Positions 28,865 to 37,965 of a stretch of DNA of 64,000 bases are shown here, in pieces; position 1 is the first letter of the stretch; each line of letters starts with the position of its first letter. The translations under genes and the position numbers were made by a program. The notes beneath the pieces are model-generated. The model saw only the letters and a program-made list of their open reading frames with translations. It had not been told where the DNA came from and did not search any database. Origin of the DNA: Fictibacillus halophilus (GTDB lineage: Bacteria > Bacillota > Bacilli > Bacillales > Fictibacillaceae); NCBI RefSeq assembly GCF_016401385.1, contig NZ_JAEACF010000001.1:930001-994000 (forward strand), given 5' to 3'.

Positions 28865-29884
28865 ATGAAAAAATGGCTACAAAAAGGGCGTTTTCTTTCC
28901 TTATTTGCCATGTTGGCTCTTCTTTTGATGGGGTGCGGAGATCCGACTCTATCAACTTTAATTCCGCAAGGTGAAGTTGCTGACAAACAGTTCCAGCTGA
29001 TGCTGATCTCTATTAGTATTATGATTCTGGTCCTGGTGGTAGTTTTCGTTCTTTATGCATTCGTATTATTGAAGTTTAGAAAGAGAAAAGGTGACAATTC
29101 TACACCTAAGCAAGTGGAAGGTAACCATATGCTTGAATTATTATGGACAGTTATTCCAATTTTATTGCTTATCATTTTAGCTGTACCAACTGTAATGAGA
29201 ACGTTTGAATTCTCTGCAGATGCAAAACCAGCTTCAAAGAACGAGTTAAGCATTAAGGTTACTGGACACCAATATTGGTGGGAGTTTGAGTATCCGAAAG
29301 AAGAATTGATCACTTCTCAGGAATTGGTTCTTCCAGCAGATACGAAAGTACATGTTGAATTATCATCTGCTGATGTTATTCACTCTTTCTGGATTCCTTC
29401 ACTAGCTGGTAAGACAGACACGAACCCTGGTGATAAAAACAAGAACTACATGTGGTTTGATACGGGAAGTAAGACAGACGTAGTGTACAAAGGGAAATGT
29501 GCTGAACTTTGTGGTGCATCCCATGCTTTAATGGACTTTAAAGTAAGAGTTGTTTCTAAAGAAGACTACAAGAACTGGGTTGCGGGCTATAAAGCGGCTG
29601 ACGACAAATCTTCTGCTAATGCTGATGGACAACAAGTCTTTGAAAAGAACTGTTTATCTTGTCACGCTGTTGGACAAAACGGCGGGAACACAGGACCTAG
29701 CTTAACTGGTTTTGGGGATAAAGACCGTGTAGCAGGTATCTTAGAGCATGATAAAGAAAATCTGAAAAAGTGGATCAAGGACCCTCAAGAAGTTAAACCA
29801 GGCAACAACATGCCTAAAGTGAATCTTTCTGATGAGGAAATTGATGCCGTTTCAGATTACTTGTTAGGTCTTAAATTGAAATAG
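28865..29884 (+). CDS. ctaC: Cytochrome caa3 oxidase subunit II with fused cytochrome c domain
   Basis: Lipoprotein that receives electrons and holds the CuA centre. Signal peptide with lipobox LMGC (Cys24), two transmembrane helices (about 41-65 and 85-105), the cupredoxin domain with CuA ligands Cys212, Cys216, His220 and Met223, then a C-terminal cytochrome c domain with heme motif CLSCH (Cys263, Cys266, His267) and a Met ligand near NMPK. The fused cytochrome c marks it as caa3-type. ATG at 28865; a GTG one codon earlier is also possible. 339 residues. Confidence 0.95.
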   Translation: MKKWLQKGRFLSLFAMLALLLMGCGDPTLSTLIPQGEVADKQFQLMLISISIMILVLVVVFVLYAFVLLKFRKRKGDNSTPKQVEGNHMLELLWTVIPILLLIILAVPTVMRTFEFSADAKPASKNELSIKVTGHQYWWEFEYPKEELITSQELVLPADTKVHVELSSADVIHSFWIPSLAGKTDTNPGDKNKNYMWFDTGSKTDVVYKGKCAELCGASHALMDFKVRVVSKEDYKNWVAGYKAADDKSSANADGQQVFEKNCLSCHAVGQNGGNTGPSLTGFGDKDRVAGILEHDKENLKKWIKDPQEVKPGNNMPKVNLSDEEIDAVSDYLLGLKLK

Positions 29885-29915
29885 TCTTAAGCATTGCAAA
29901 AAAGGAGGTTACACC

Positions 29916-31760
29916 GTGGCAACTCACGAAAGTCACAAAAAGAGAAGTGGGTTAATGGATTGGCTCACTACCGTTGACCATAAAAAGATCGGTATTCTGT
30001 ATCTTTTAGCTGGTGGCTTCTTCTTCTTAATCGGAGGACTTGAAGCAGTTTTAATGCGTATTCAACTTATGGAACCAGACAGCAAGATTTTTACTGGTGA
30101 ACTTTATAATCAATTGTTAACGATGCATGGAACAACGATGATCTTCTTGGCAGCCATGCCGATCATTTTTGGTTTCATGAACGCGATCGTTCCTTTACAG
30201 TTAGGAGCGCGTGACGTAGCGTTCCCTTATGTAAATGCAGTCGGGTTCTGGTTATTCTTCTTCGGGGGAGTGCTTTTGAACTTAAGTTGGTTCTTAGGCG
30301 GTGCTCCTGAAGCTGGATGGACAGCTTATGCACCTCTATCAACGGTAGCAGAAGATACTGGTGTTGATTTCTATGTACTTGGTCTTCAGATTGCCGGAGC
30401 AGGTACTCTTGCAGGTGGTATTAACTTCCTTGTAACGATTATCAACATGCGTGCACCTGGTATGACATTCATGCGTATGCCATTGTTCACATGGGCTTCA
30501 TTTGTTACATCAGGACTTATTCTTTTCGCATTCCCTGCACTTACAGTAGGATTCTTCTTACTAATGTTCGAACGTGTATTTGATGCTAATTTCTTTAATC
30601 CAGATATGGGTGGTAACATTTTAATCTGGGAACATATTTTCTGGATCTTTGGTCACCCGGAAGTATATATCTTAATTCTTCCAGCATTCGGTATTATCTC
30701 TGAAGTTATTTCTACATTCTCTAATAAGCGTTTGTTCGGTTATAGCGCAATGGTTTTTGCAACCGTACTTATCGGATTCTTAGGATTCATGGTTTGGGTT
30801 CACCACATGTTTACTGTTGGTTTAGGACCTGTAGCAAACTCAATCTTCGCTGTAGCAACGATGGCGATCGCGATTCCGACAGGTGTTAAGATCTTCAACT
30901 GGATCTTCACGATGTGGGGCGGACAAATTCGTTTCTCGACAGCTATGCTTTTCGCAGTTGGATTCGTACCAACTTTCGTAATGGGTGGAGTAACTGGAGT
31001 TATGCTTTCTGTACCTGCTGCTGACTACCAATACCATGACAGTTATTTTGTAGTAGCTCACTTCCACTATGTAATCGTTGGTGGTTTGATTTTAGGATTA
31101 TTCTCAGGGTTATACTATTGGTACCCTAGAATGTTTAACCGCGTATTGAATGAAACGCTTGGAAAGTGGAACTTCTGGTTGTTCTTTATTGGTTTCCATT
31201 TAACGTTCTTCCCTCAACACTGGTTAGGACTAATGGGTATGCCTAGACGTGTTTATACATATATGTCTGGCCAAGATCTTGACGGAGCAAACTTTGTAAG
31301 TACGATTGGTGCGATCCTTATGGGTGCAGGAACCATTGTACTTTTAATCAACATCATCATTTCTGCATCATCTAAATATGCAACAACAAAAGATCCATGG
31401 GATGGCCGTACTTTAGAGTGGGCTATGCCAGTACCAACACCAGAATACAACTTTGCTCAAACACCACTCGTTCGTGGACTTGATGCACTTTATGTTGAGA
31501 AAACAGCTGGAAATGGCGAGATGACACCTGCAGAACCTGTAGGAGAAATTCATATGCCAAATGGATCGATTCTACCGTTTATTTTGTCTTTAGGTATGTT
31601 CATTTCTGGTTTCGGTTTTATCTATTCAAACTGGTACGTAGCTGGAGCAGGTCTAGGGCTTGTATTGATCACAATGTTCCTACGTTCTATTATTGATGAT
31701 CACGGGTATCATATTCATAAAGAAGAAGTTGAAGCAGACATTAAAGGGGGTAGAGCTTAA
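29916..31760 (+). CDS. ctaD: Cytochrome caa3 oxidase subunit I
   Basis: Catalytic proton-pumping subunit holding heme a and the heme a3-CuB centre. 614 residues, 12 or more helices with a C-terminal extension. Ligands visible: LTMHGTTM (heme a His), WIFGHPEVYILI (CuB His and the cross-linked Tyr), VHHMF (two CuB His) and VVAHFHYVIVGG (heme a3 and heme a His). GTG start with AAGGAGG 7 bases upstream. Overlaps ctaE by one base. Confidence 0.97.
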   Translation: MATHESHKKRSGLMDWLTTVDHKKIGILYLLAGGFFFLIGGLEAVLMRIQLMEPDSKIFTGELYNQLLTMHGTTMIFLAAMPIIFGFMNAIVPLQLGARDVAFPYVNAVGFWLFFFGGVLLNLSWFLGGAPEAGWTAYAPLSTVAEDTGVDFYVLGLQIAGAGTLAGGINFLVTIINMRAPGMTFMRMPLFTWASFVTSGLILFAFPALTVGFFLLMFERVFDANFFNPDMGGNILIWEHIFWIFGHPEVYILILPAFGIISEVISTFSNKRLFGYSAMVFATVLIGFLGFMVWVHHMFTVGLGPVANSIFAVATMAIAIPTGVKIFNWIFTMWGGQIRFSTAMLFAVGFVPTFVMGGVTGVMLSVPAADYQYHDSYFVVAHFHYVIVGGLILGLFSGLYYWYPRMFNRVLNETLGKWNFWLFFIGFHLTFFPQHWLGLMGMPRRVYTYMSGQDLDGANFVSTIGAILMGAGTIVLLINIIISASSKYATTKDPWDGRTLEWAMPVPTPEYNFAQTPLVRGLDALYVEKTAGNGEMTPAEPVGEIHMPNGSILPFILSLGMFISGFGFIYSNWYVAGAGLGLVLITMFLRSIIDDHGYHIHKEEVEADIKGGRA

Positions 31761-32380
31761 TGAATGCTGGAGAACGTTTAACAGATGCGAATTTCCCTGC
31801 TCATCCTGAAAAAGCTACCCTTGAAGGTAAGAATAAATTTTTAGGATTCTGGTTATTCCTTGGTGGAGAAACGGTTTTGTTTGCAACACTTTTCGGAACA
31901 TATCTTGGTCTTCGAAATATGCATTTAGAAGGCCCTTCTGGGGCAGAACTATTTTCACTGCCATTAGTATTTCTAGCTACAATGCTGCTATTGACTAGCT
32001 CACTTACGAGTGTGTATGCAGTACTTTCATTAAAGCAGAACAAAGTACGTTCATTGCAAGGATGGTTCCTTGTAACATTGTTATTAGGTCTTGGATTCTT
32101 AGGCCTAGAGATTTATGAGTTCATACATTATGTTCACGAAGGACATACGTTTACCAGCTCTGCGTTTGGTTCAGCTTTCTATACATTAGTTGGTTTCCAC
32201 GGAGCCCACGTATTGTTTGGTATTCTTTGGATCACAACTTTGTTAGCAAGAAACTGGAACAGAGGGATTACATTATCGAATGCTCCAAAGTATTATTTGT
32301 TTGCTCTATATTGGCACTTTGTCGATGTTGTATGGGTATTCATTTTTACCGTTGTTTATCTAATGGGAAAGGTAGGCTAA
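31760..32380 (+). CDS. ctaE: Cytochrome caa3 oxidase subunit III
   Basis: 206 residues, five transmembrane helices, the short bacterial form. Family residues seen in FWLFLGGETVLFATLFGTYL at the first helix and YWHFVDVVWVFIF at the last. Not catalytic; it stabilises subunit I. The ATG overlaps the ctaD stop (TAATG), so it is coupled in translation. Followed 4 bases later by ctaF. Confidence 0.95.
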   Translation: MNAGERLTDANFPAHPEKATLEGKNKFLGFWLFLGGETVLFATLFGTYLGLRNMHLEGPSGAELFSLPLVFLATMLLLTSSLTSVYAVLSLKQNKVRSLQGWFLVTLLLGLGFLGLEIYEFIHYVHEGHTFTSSAFGSAFYTLVGFHGAHVLFGILWITTLLARNWNRGITLSNAPKYYLFALYWHFVDVVWVFIFTVVYLMGKVG

Positions 32381-32384
32381 ACTC

Positions 32385-32729
32385 ATGGCTAATCACACAC
32401 AAAACCCTGAAACTACCGTTCATCGTCACGAAGAGATTCAGCGTAAGCTTGCCTTGAAAGAGGAGCGTAAGCATCATAACGTTTCTTTTGTCATGATGAT
32501 TCTTTTAACAATCGTTGCATTCTTTGCGATCTGGAGTGACAAGATTAGTGATTCTTTTGCTGTTTTGTTTATCCTAACACTGGCAGTTGTTCAAGTATTT
32601 TTCCAGCTATATGTTTGGATGCACTTAAGCCACAAAGGACATGACTTCCCAATTTGGGGAATGGCAAGTGGTATATTGGTTGCAGCTATTACAGTAGCTT
32701 CCTTAATGGGACTTATTTGGACATCGTAA
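32385..32729 (+). CDS. ctaF: Cytochrome caa3 oxidase subunit IV
   Basis: 114 residues: a His- and charge-rich cytoplasmic N-terminus (about 1-35) followed by three transmembrane helices including FFQLYVWMHLSH, typical of bacterial oxidase subunit IV. Assists assembly. The gene is tightly packed behind ctaE and is followed by a strong terminator, so ctaG has its own or read-through transcription. Confidence 0.92.
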   Translation: MANHTQNPETTVHRHEEIQRKLALKEERKHHNVSFVMMILLTIVAFFAIWSDKISDSFAVLFILTLAVVQVFFQLYVWMHLSHKGHDFPIWGMASGILVAAITVASLMGLIWTS

Positions 32730-32735
32730 TCAAGG

Positions 32736-32766
32736 AAGGGCTGCATCTCGTATGCAGCCCTTTTTA
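32736..32766 (+). terminator. Terminator after ctaCDEF
   Basis: Perfect 11-bp stem AAGGGCTGCAT (32736-32746) / ATGCAGCCCTT (32752-32762), then T's. Confidence 0.92.
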
Positions 32767-32864
32767 TTTGTTACAATATTACGAATTGTCACTATTATTT
32801 CGTACAAGTACCAACTATGATTGATATAGTGTTTATGGGTACTTTTATAAAGGAGATGACAGAC

Positions 32865-33737
32865 ATGCATCATAATCACCATGTTCATCATACTAGTTTA
32901 AGTGATTATAACTGGTACGAGCTTTTTCCGCCTTCTATATACGTTTTAGCAATTATTCTTGCATTCGTTTATTTTCGGTTCGTTGCGCGAGATAAGCAGG
33001 GTAAGAAGCTTGCAACAAAATGGCAGCAGACTTCAATGATCGCTTCACTCGTTTTAATGATCATTATAAAAGGTACACCTGTTCAGGTTTTAGGACACAA
33101 TTATTTATTTAGTGTTCACATGGTACAGATGGCAGTTCTTTATTTAATGATTGCACCTCTTATGATACTCGCGATTCCTGAGGTGAAGTGGAAGGATTGG
33201 TTAAGTAAGAAAACGATCCTTACTCGTATTTTCACTTTCCTTACGAAACCGTTGCTTGCGTTGCTTATTTTTAACGCTGTATTTTCTTTGTACCATATTC
33301 CTTTAGTGTTTGATGCCGCCGTTTCAAATCCTGTTATCCATTATGGGTATCATGCTTTGTTATTAATAACAGCTTATACGATGTGGTGGCCGGTTCTTTG
33401 TCCGGTTAAAGAACTTGATACATTGTCAGATATCAAGAAGATTGGTTACGTTTTTGCGAATGGTGTTTTAATGACTCCAGCTTGTGCGTTGATCATGTTT
33501 GCTGATTTCCAACTCTATGAAACGTACAGAAACGTACCACAATTGTTTGAAACGATGACGCCGAAAGAAGATCAGCACGTAGGTGGAGTAACGATGAAAA
33601 TCTTCCAAGAAATTATCTACGCATTTGTACTCGGTTTAATCTTCACAAGATGGGTGAAAAAAGAGCGACTGCGTGATAAAGCGGACTTGGAGCTAATAAG
33701 AAGACAAAATAATCAATTGAAACCAGAATTAAAGTAA
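32865..33737 (+). CDS. ctaG: CtaG, caa3 oxidase assembly factor
   Basis: 290 residues, seven or so transmembrane helices, needed for formation of active caa3 oxidase in B. subtilis, probably in copper delivery. The N-terminus is unusually His-rich (MHHNHHVHHTSL), consistent with metal binding, although such runs are not general in the family as far as I recall. ATG at 32865 has AAGGAG 9 bases upstream; the longer frame from 32817 starts before the ribosome site. Lies outside the ctaCDEF terminator. Confidence 0.92.
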   Translation: MHHNHHVHHTSLSDYNWYELFPPSIYVLAIILAFVYFRFVARDKQGKKLATKWQQTSMIASLVLMIIIKGTPVQVLGHNYLFSVHMVQMAVLYLMIAPLMILAIPEVKWKDWLSKKTILTRIFTFLTKPLLALLIFNAVFSLYHIPLVFDAAVSNPVIHYGYHALLLITAYTMWWPVLCPVKELDTLSDIKKIGYVFANGVLMTPACALIMFADFQLYETYRNVPQLFETMTPKEDQHVGGVTMKIFQEIIYAFVLGLIFTRWVKKERLRDKADLELIRRQNNQLKPELK

Positions 33738-33763
33738 CCGGCATATTGCGGGTTATTTTTTTT
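33736..33763 (+). terminator. Likely terminator of ctaG
   Basis: AACC-g-GC / GC-g-GGTT hairpin (33736-33754) with one G-G mismatch, followed by eight T's. The following 220 bases hold no gene that I can support. Confidence 0.65.
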
Positions 33764-33980
33764 GTGCATAAGTAACTACTTGGGTCCTTGTTCTAATCTA
33801 ACCACAAGCTCTAAAAAATAAATTCACCTCACGAACGTTAAGATAGGGAGTTACGTAGGTCCACGCCTAGTAAGAGCACAATAATTGCGATGAGAGGTAA
33901 TAAAATAAGAATAAAAAAAAGAAATTGTACATTGTATGTCGAATAATAAAAGGAAAGCCCAGTAGAAAGGAAAGAAAATC

Positions 33981-34703
33981 ATGAGAATCAGTGCCAGACA
34001 AGCAGCTAAAGAATTTATAGAGTCTCATTATCCAAACTGTGATGTTGCCTATTTGGCCGGAAGCGTAGTGAGGGGAGAAGAAACAGAGAGTTCTGATCTA
34101 GACATTATCATCATCGATAGTTCTGTTAGTGAATCATATCGAGAATCACTTACTGAATATGATTGGCCTATAGAGGTCTTTGTTCACAATATGTTTACGT
34201 ACAAACATTTTTTCAAACAGAATATCGATCGGGCTAGACCCTCTCTTCCTCAAATGTGTGCTGAGGGAATCATTCTTCGTGACACAGGACAGGCTTCACG
34301 AATTAAGAATGAAGCTCTACAGCTATTAAAAGCAGGGCCAACGCCTTGGAAAACGATTGAAATTGAGCAAGCACGATATTTCTTAACCGATCTATTAAAC
34401 GATTTGGAAGGGTCAACGAATGTCTTAGAAGATTTATTCATCGTTTCAAAACTCGCTGATCGAACCCATGAATTTGTATTACGTGTTAATGGGCACTGGA
34501 TCGGAGAAGGAAAATGGATTCTTCGTGCTTTGAAAGAATACAATGAAACTTTTGCAGAACAATTTGCTTCTGTATTTGATGATTATTATTCCAATCGTAC
34601 CAAATCAAAAGTAATTAGATTTGTTGACGAAGTGATCGCTCCATACGGTGGCAGACTATTTGAAGGTTATTCCTCTCAATCTCCAGAAAGAGCTGCTGAA
34701 TAA
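33981..34703 (+). CDS. Nucleotidyltransferase-fold protein
   Basis: 240 residues. The N-terminal domain has the polymerase-beta-type signature LAGSVVRG...SSDLDIIII (about residues 27-50), giving the G-S and D-x-D metal-binding elements; a third acidic residue may be the E of PIEVFVHN. A helical C-terminal domain follows. Families with this layout modify aminoglycosides or other small molecules, but the substrate is unknown and I do not claim resistance. B. subtilis has ylbA here instead, so this is an added or replaced gene. Start codon ATG with GAAAGGAA upstream. Own terminator. Confidence 0.78.
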   Translation: MRISARQAAKEFIESHYPNCDVAYLAGSVVRGEETESSDLDIIIIDSSVSESYRESLTEYDWPIEVFVHNMFTYKHFFKQNIDRARPSLPQMCAEGIILRDTGQASRIKNEALQLLKAGPTPWKTIEIEQARYFLTDLLNDLEGSTNVLEDLFIVSKLADRTHEFVLRVNGHWIGEGKWILRALKEYNETFAEQFASVFDDYYSNRTKSKVIRFVDEVIAPYGGRLFEGYSSQSPERAAE

Positions 34704-34706
34704 GAA

Positions 34707-34732
34707 AAAACCCCTCATGATAGAGGGGTTTT
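34707..34732. terminator. Bidirectional terminator
   Basis: Perfect 10-bp stem AAAACCCCTC (34707-34716) / GAGGGGTTTT (34723-34732), between convergent genes. Confidence 0.9.
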
Positions 34733-34733
34733 C

Positions 34734-35084
34734 TTAAACGTGCAACTCACTATGAAGGGCTTCAATTAACTTGTTGCATTGATTAACAACGTGTTTTGGA
34801 AATACTTCGTCGTACTCTACACCATGTGGGTAATAATGTTTCCCTACATAAGGTGTTCCAAGTTCAACTTTAGCATGTGGTGTTTCTGTTTCTGCTTCAA
34901 TAACATGGCAAGGGAAACGGAAGTAATAAACGTCACCGTTCGTCATGTCTTCAAATTTGTAGTCATATGTAATACGTTCATAATCCCATTGGCCAGCACG
35001 GATCATGCCATGGTTTTCCATCACATGTTCTAAAAGTGAAAACTCAACAACCTTCCCGTTTAAGCCGCTTTCTTCAAATTTCAT
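34734..35084 (-). CDS. YugN-like family protein
   Basis: 116 residues, soluble, with MENHGMIRAGQWDYERITYDYKFE and YYFRFPCHVIE, which I associate with the YugN-like family (function unknown). ATG at 35084 with AGGAGG 7 bases upstream; the open frame extends much further upstream but has no ribosome site. It is divergent from ylbB with about 160 bases between, where a weak cre-like sequence lies (see rejected list). Confidence 0.75.
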   Translation of the reverse strand: MKFEESGLNGKVVEFSLLEHVMENHGMIRAGQWDYERITYDYKFEDMTNGDVYYFRFPCHVIEAETETPHAKVELGTPYVGKHYYPHGVEYDEVFPKHVVNQCNKLIEALHSELHV

Positions 35085-35243
35085 TGTGAAACCTCCTAGG
35101 AATTCAATAAAGAAATAATAATCACTTCTTAATGATATTATGAAAGCGCTAAAGATGCAATCATTGTCAAAAGTGCGCATATTTGTTTTTCTTTCGTAAA
35201 GCATAAAGAAGAATAGATTCCCATTCACGAGGAGGTAAGGATT

Positions 35244-35672
35244 TTGAAAAAGGTAAGTGAAATCATGACAAGGAATGTAGATTATGTAACACCGCTGGAC
35301 AATGTTTACGAAGTAGCGGTAAAAATGAAGAAGGACAATGTTGGTGTTATTCCAGTTTGTGAGAATGATCAGATTATTGGAGTAATCACGGATCGAGATA
35401 TTGTCGTTCGAGGAGTTGCTGAGAAACGTCCAGGTTCTACAAAGGTAACAGACGTTATGAGCGATAATCTGTATACAGGTTCTGCAGATATGACAGTTGA
35501 AGAAGCAGCAGATCTTATGGCAGATAAACAAATAAGAAGGCTTCCAATCGTAGAGAACAACAAACTTGTAGGGATTATTTCGTTAGGAGATCTATCACTC
35601 GCTAAAGAGAGTGACTCTGCTGCTGGACATACCCTTTCTCAGGTTTCTGAGCATAGAGACCACATTCAATAA
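35244..35672 (+). CDS. ylbB: CBS-domain pair protein YlbB
   Basis: 142 residues made of two CBS domains (about 1-60 and 65-125), opening VSEIMTRNVDYVTP and with the second starting VTDVMSDNLYTG. CBS pairs bind adenine nucleotides and act as energy sensors; the partner is not known. Equivalent to B. subtilis YlbB by position and size. TTG start with GGAGG 8 bases upstream. Followed by a terminator. Confidence 0.85.
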   Translation: MKKVSEIMTRNVDYVTPLDNVYEVAVKMKKDNVGVIPVCENDQIIGVITDRDIVVRGVAEKRPGSTKVTDVMSDNLYTGSADMTVEEAADLMADKQIRRLPIVENNKLVGIISLGDLSLAKESDSAAGHTLSQVSEHRDHIQ

Positions 35673-35687
35673 TGATGTTGATGGTTT

Positions 35688-35724
35688 AAAACAGTTCCAT
35701 GCCGAGTGGAGCTGTTTTATTTTT
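35688..35724 (+). terminator. Terminator of ylbB
   Basis: 12-bp stem with one G-T pair, AAAACAGTTCCA (35688-35699) / TGGAGCTGTTTT (35707-35718), then T's. Confidence 0.85.
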
Positions 35725-35795
35725 GAATCGGTTTATCCAAACACATACCCTCTATGCTAAACTAAGAAGAGAAGAAAGATATAGGGGGAACCATT

Positions 35796-36827
35796 ATGCG
35801 AGGATTGGTTACTTTTTTCCTATCCGTTTTTATTTTAATTGGTTTATTTTTTTATGATGTTCTGCCAGAATTTACGGTCGAGAAAGAAAAGCCTGATACA
35901 AAAGTAGAATACATAGAAGAAACACTAAAGATTCCTGACGATGCTGTTTCTAACTGGGTAGGTAAAGATATATCTGCATTTAAGGAGCAGTGGGGAGAAC
36001 CTGAAAGGATTGATCCATCTAGTTATGGCTATGAATGGTATATCTATGGCAACAAGAGTCCAAAAGGGTATCTTCAAGCAGGTGTTGAAAACGGAAAAGT
36101 AGTTACTTTGTTTGTTATTGGATCTGACGTGAACACTGCACCATTTACGATCGGAGAGAATTCAAATAAGATCATTCAGAAGTTTCCCATCGAGAGTGAC
36201 ATCACTATTAATGATGGTGAAGATTTTTTTAGATTCGAACTTTCTGAGCAAGAAGTTATGTTACGCCCACTGATTAAATTGAAAGATAACGTTTGGGTAC
36301 AACTTTATTTTGATAAGTTCACAAACCAGCTCTCTAGTGTTAGGTATACAACTTCAGATGTATTATTAAAACAGAGACCTTATTCAATCGTTTATCGTGG
36401 AGATCTTCCTCCGCTCGGACAATTAAGTGAGGATGAACAGAAAAAAGTAGATCAATCTGAAGAACAACAAGTTTTTGAGTTAACGAATATCATACGTCTT
36501 AAATACGAGAAAAACCCGCTAGTATGGGATGAAAGAACATCAGAAGTAGCGTTTTTACATTCAAAAGATATGTTGGATCAGCAATATTTTTCCCATGAAA
36601 GTAAGGATGGGAGGACGCTTTCTGACAGGCTGCAGCAAAAAGAAGTCAAGTTTTTGCAAGCTGGCGAAAACATAGCAGCAAACTATACGGATGGAATAGC
36701 AGCTGTAGAAGGCTGGATGAACAGTGAAGGGCATAGAAAGACACTGTTAAACAATGAATATACTCATTTAGGAGTAGGTGTAGACCAAAAGTATTACACC
36801 CAAAATTTTTTGGTACCTATGGAGTAA
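35796..36827 (+). CDS. ylbC: YlbC, membrane-anchored CAP/SCP domain protein
   Basis: 343 residues: N-terminal hydrophobic anchor or signal (about 3-22), a CAP-associated N-terminal domain (about 45-200) and a C-terminal CAP/SCP domain (about 220-340) with FLHSKDMLDQQYFSHES, GENIA and the later GHRKTLL and HLGVG segments carrying the conserved His and Glu. Probably extracellular. B. subtilis YlbC is the same size and place. Function unknown; relatives occur in spores. GGGGGA upstream of the ATG. Confidence 0.87.
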   Translation: MRGLVTFFLSVFILIGLFFYDVLPEFTVEKEKPDTKVEYIEETLKIPDDAVSNWVGKDISAFKEQWGEPERIDPSSYGYEWYIYGNKSPKGYLQAGVENGKVVTLFVIGSDVNTAPFTIGENSNKIIQKFPIESDITINDGEDFFRFELSEQEVMLRPLIKLKDNVWVQLYFDKFTNQLSSVRYTTSDVLLKQRPYSIVYRGDLPPLGQLSEDEQKKVDQSEEQQVFELTNIIRLKYEKNPLVWDERTSEVAFLHSKDMLDQQYFSHESKDGRTLSDRLQQKEVKFLQAGENIAANYTDGIAAVEGWMNSEGHRKTLLNNEYTHLGVGVDQKYYTQNFLVPME

Positions 36828-36838
36828 ATAAATGATGT

Positions 36839-36872
36839 AAGGCTGAACCTTAATGGGTTCAGCCTTTTTTTT
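36839..36872 (+). terminator. Terminator of ylbC
   Basis: Perfect 11-bp stem AAGGCTGAACC (36839-36849) / GGTTCAGCCTT (36856-36866), then T's; may also serve the convergent gene ending at 36899. Confidence 0.9.
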
Positions 36873-36898
36873 GAATAACATTTTGATGAACTTTTGTG

Positions 36899-37378
36899 TT
36901 ATTCAGCAAGTTTAAAGAATGTACCCGTAGCCGATGCGATTAACGTACCGTGTTCATTACGCACTTTTCCAACCATACGTACTAATTGTCTGCCATTATG
37001 AACGACTTCAGCTCGACATATAAACAACTCTCCAACCCCTGGTGTTACGTAATCCACTTTGAGTTCTACAGTTACGGCCCCTTTTTTGTTACCTGGAACA
37101 AGACTAGCCATTGTGCCCATCGCTGTATCTAAAAGTGTTGCTGTTAAGCCGCCATGTAAAATTCCGATCGAATTATTAAGTATAGGTGAATTGGGCATCT
37201 CCATTTCTAGCGTATGGTCATTGATCCTAGTTGTTTTAAAATCTAATAAAGAAGCAATGTGTGTCATATGGTTCTTTTCTCTTTTTGTTTTTAAACTGTC
37301 TAAGAAAAGTTTCATGACCTGTTGCTCTTGTTCAGTACTGGTTTCAAAGAAATCGTTCCACTCGTCCTTAATATCCAA
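36899..37378 (-). CDS. PaaI-type hotdog-fold thioesterase
   Basis: 159 residues. The hotdog signature GILHGGLTATLLDTAMG (about residues 72-88) carries the HGG and catalytic Asp of acyl-CoA thioesterases of the PaaI group; VTVELKVDYVTPG follows. The N-terminal 45 residues are an added charged helix. Acyl-CoA substrate unknown. TTG start (37378) with AAGGAG 8 bases upstream. Inserted between ylbC and ylbD relative to B. subtilis. Confidence 0.83.
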   Translation of the reverse strand: MDIKDEWNDFFETSTEQEQQVMKLFLDSLKTKREKNHMTHIASLLDFKTTRINDHTLEMEMPNSPILNNSIGILHGGLTATLLDTAMGTMASLVPGNKKGAVTVELKVDYVTPGVGELFICRAEVVHNGRQLVRMVGKVRNEHGTLIASATGTFFKLAE

Positions 37379-37551
37379 TATTTTTCTCCTTCAATCTTTT
37401 TTTATTTTTATTGTACCTTTTTGGGCGGATGAGAATAAAGTAAACAGAATTAACTTTGCACGAAATCTAAAAAATGGGCGCACCAATTTATGGGCACTTA
37501 TGTATCATATAGTAAACATCATTCGTCAGTGGATGGCTGGGGGTGGATTCT

Positions 37552-37950
37552 GTGGTAAAGACTGATATCGAAAGTTTCAAGGAGTTCGTTCATAAACATC
37601 CTGATTTAATTAAGGAAGTGAAGAAGAATAAGAGGCCTTGGAAAGAAGTCTATCAGGATTGGATTGTTTTGGGAGAAGAACATGAGAGCTGGAATCAGTA
37701 TGCAAAAGACAAAGAAAATAAACAAGAAGATCGCTCTAAGTCCGATAAGACGAGAACAGAACTTACAGTAGGAGATATTGTTGCTGGTTTAAGTAAACTT
37801 CAAATCACTGATGTACAAAAATATTTATCTCAATTTGGTAGTCTAATGGATGCGGTTCAAGAACTATTACAGCAATTTAACAATCAGTCTGACAGACCGA
37901 ACCAGCTGCCGGAAAATAGAATGAATGATTATCCTTCTTATAGGGATTAA
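37552..37950 (+). CDS. ylbD: YlbD, coat-type protein
   Basis: 132 residues with the YlbD start MVKTDIESFKEFVHKHPDLIKEV, a Lys/Glu/Asp-rich centre and a helical part ending in a Gln/Asn-rich tail. Known as a predicted spore-coat family in Bacilli. The GTG at 37552 aligns with the B. subtilis protein and has a GGGGGTGG ribosome site 5 bases before; an upstream GTG (37543) overlaps that site. ylbE follows after 15 bases, so the two form one unit. Confidence 0.82.
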   Translation: MVKTDIESFKEFVHKHPDLIKEVKKNKRPWKEVYQDWIVLGEEHESWNQYAKDKENKQEDRSKSDKTRTELTVGDIVAGLSKLQITDVQKYLSQFGSLMDAVQELLQQFNNQSDRPNQLPENRMNDYPSYRD

Positions 37951-37965
37951 AAGGATGTGTGCGGA

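Noticed and set aside
33838..33925. Hydrophobic minus-strand frame after ctaG
   Set aside because: Would read as a single membrane helix (LLPLIAIIVLLLGV) but I found no start codon in that frame near the helix.
35141..35154. cre-like TGAAAGCGCTAAAG between the YugN-like gene and ylbB
   Set aside because: The last two fixed positions do not match, and no promoter could be fitted to it.
34734..35531. 265-codon reading of the YugN-like gene
   Set aside because: The upstream 149 codons are Cys/Phe/Tyr-rich, lack a ribosome site and overlap ylbB; the real start is at 35084.
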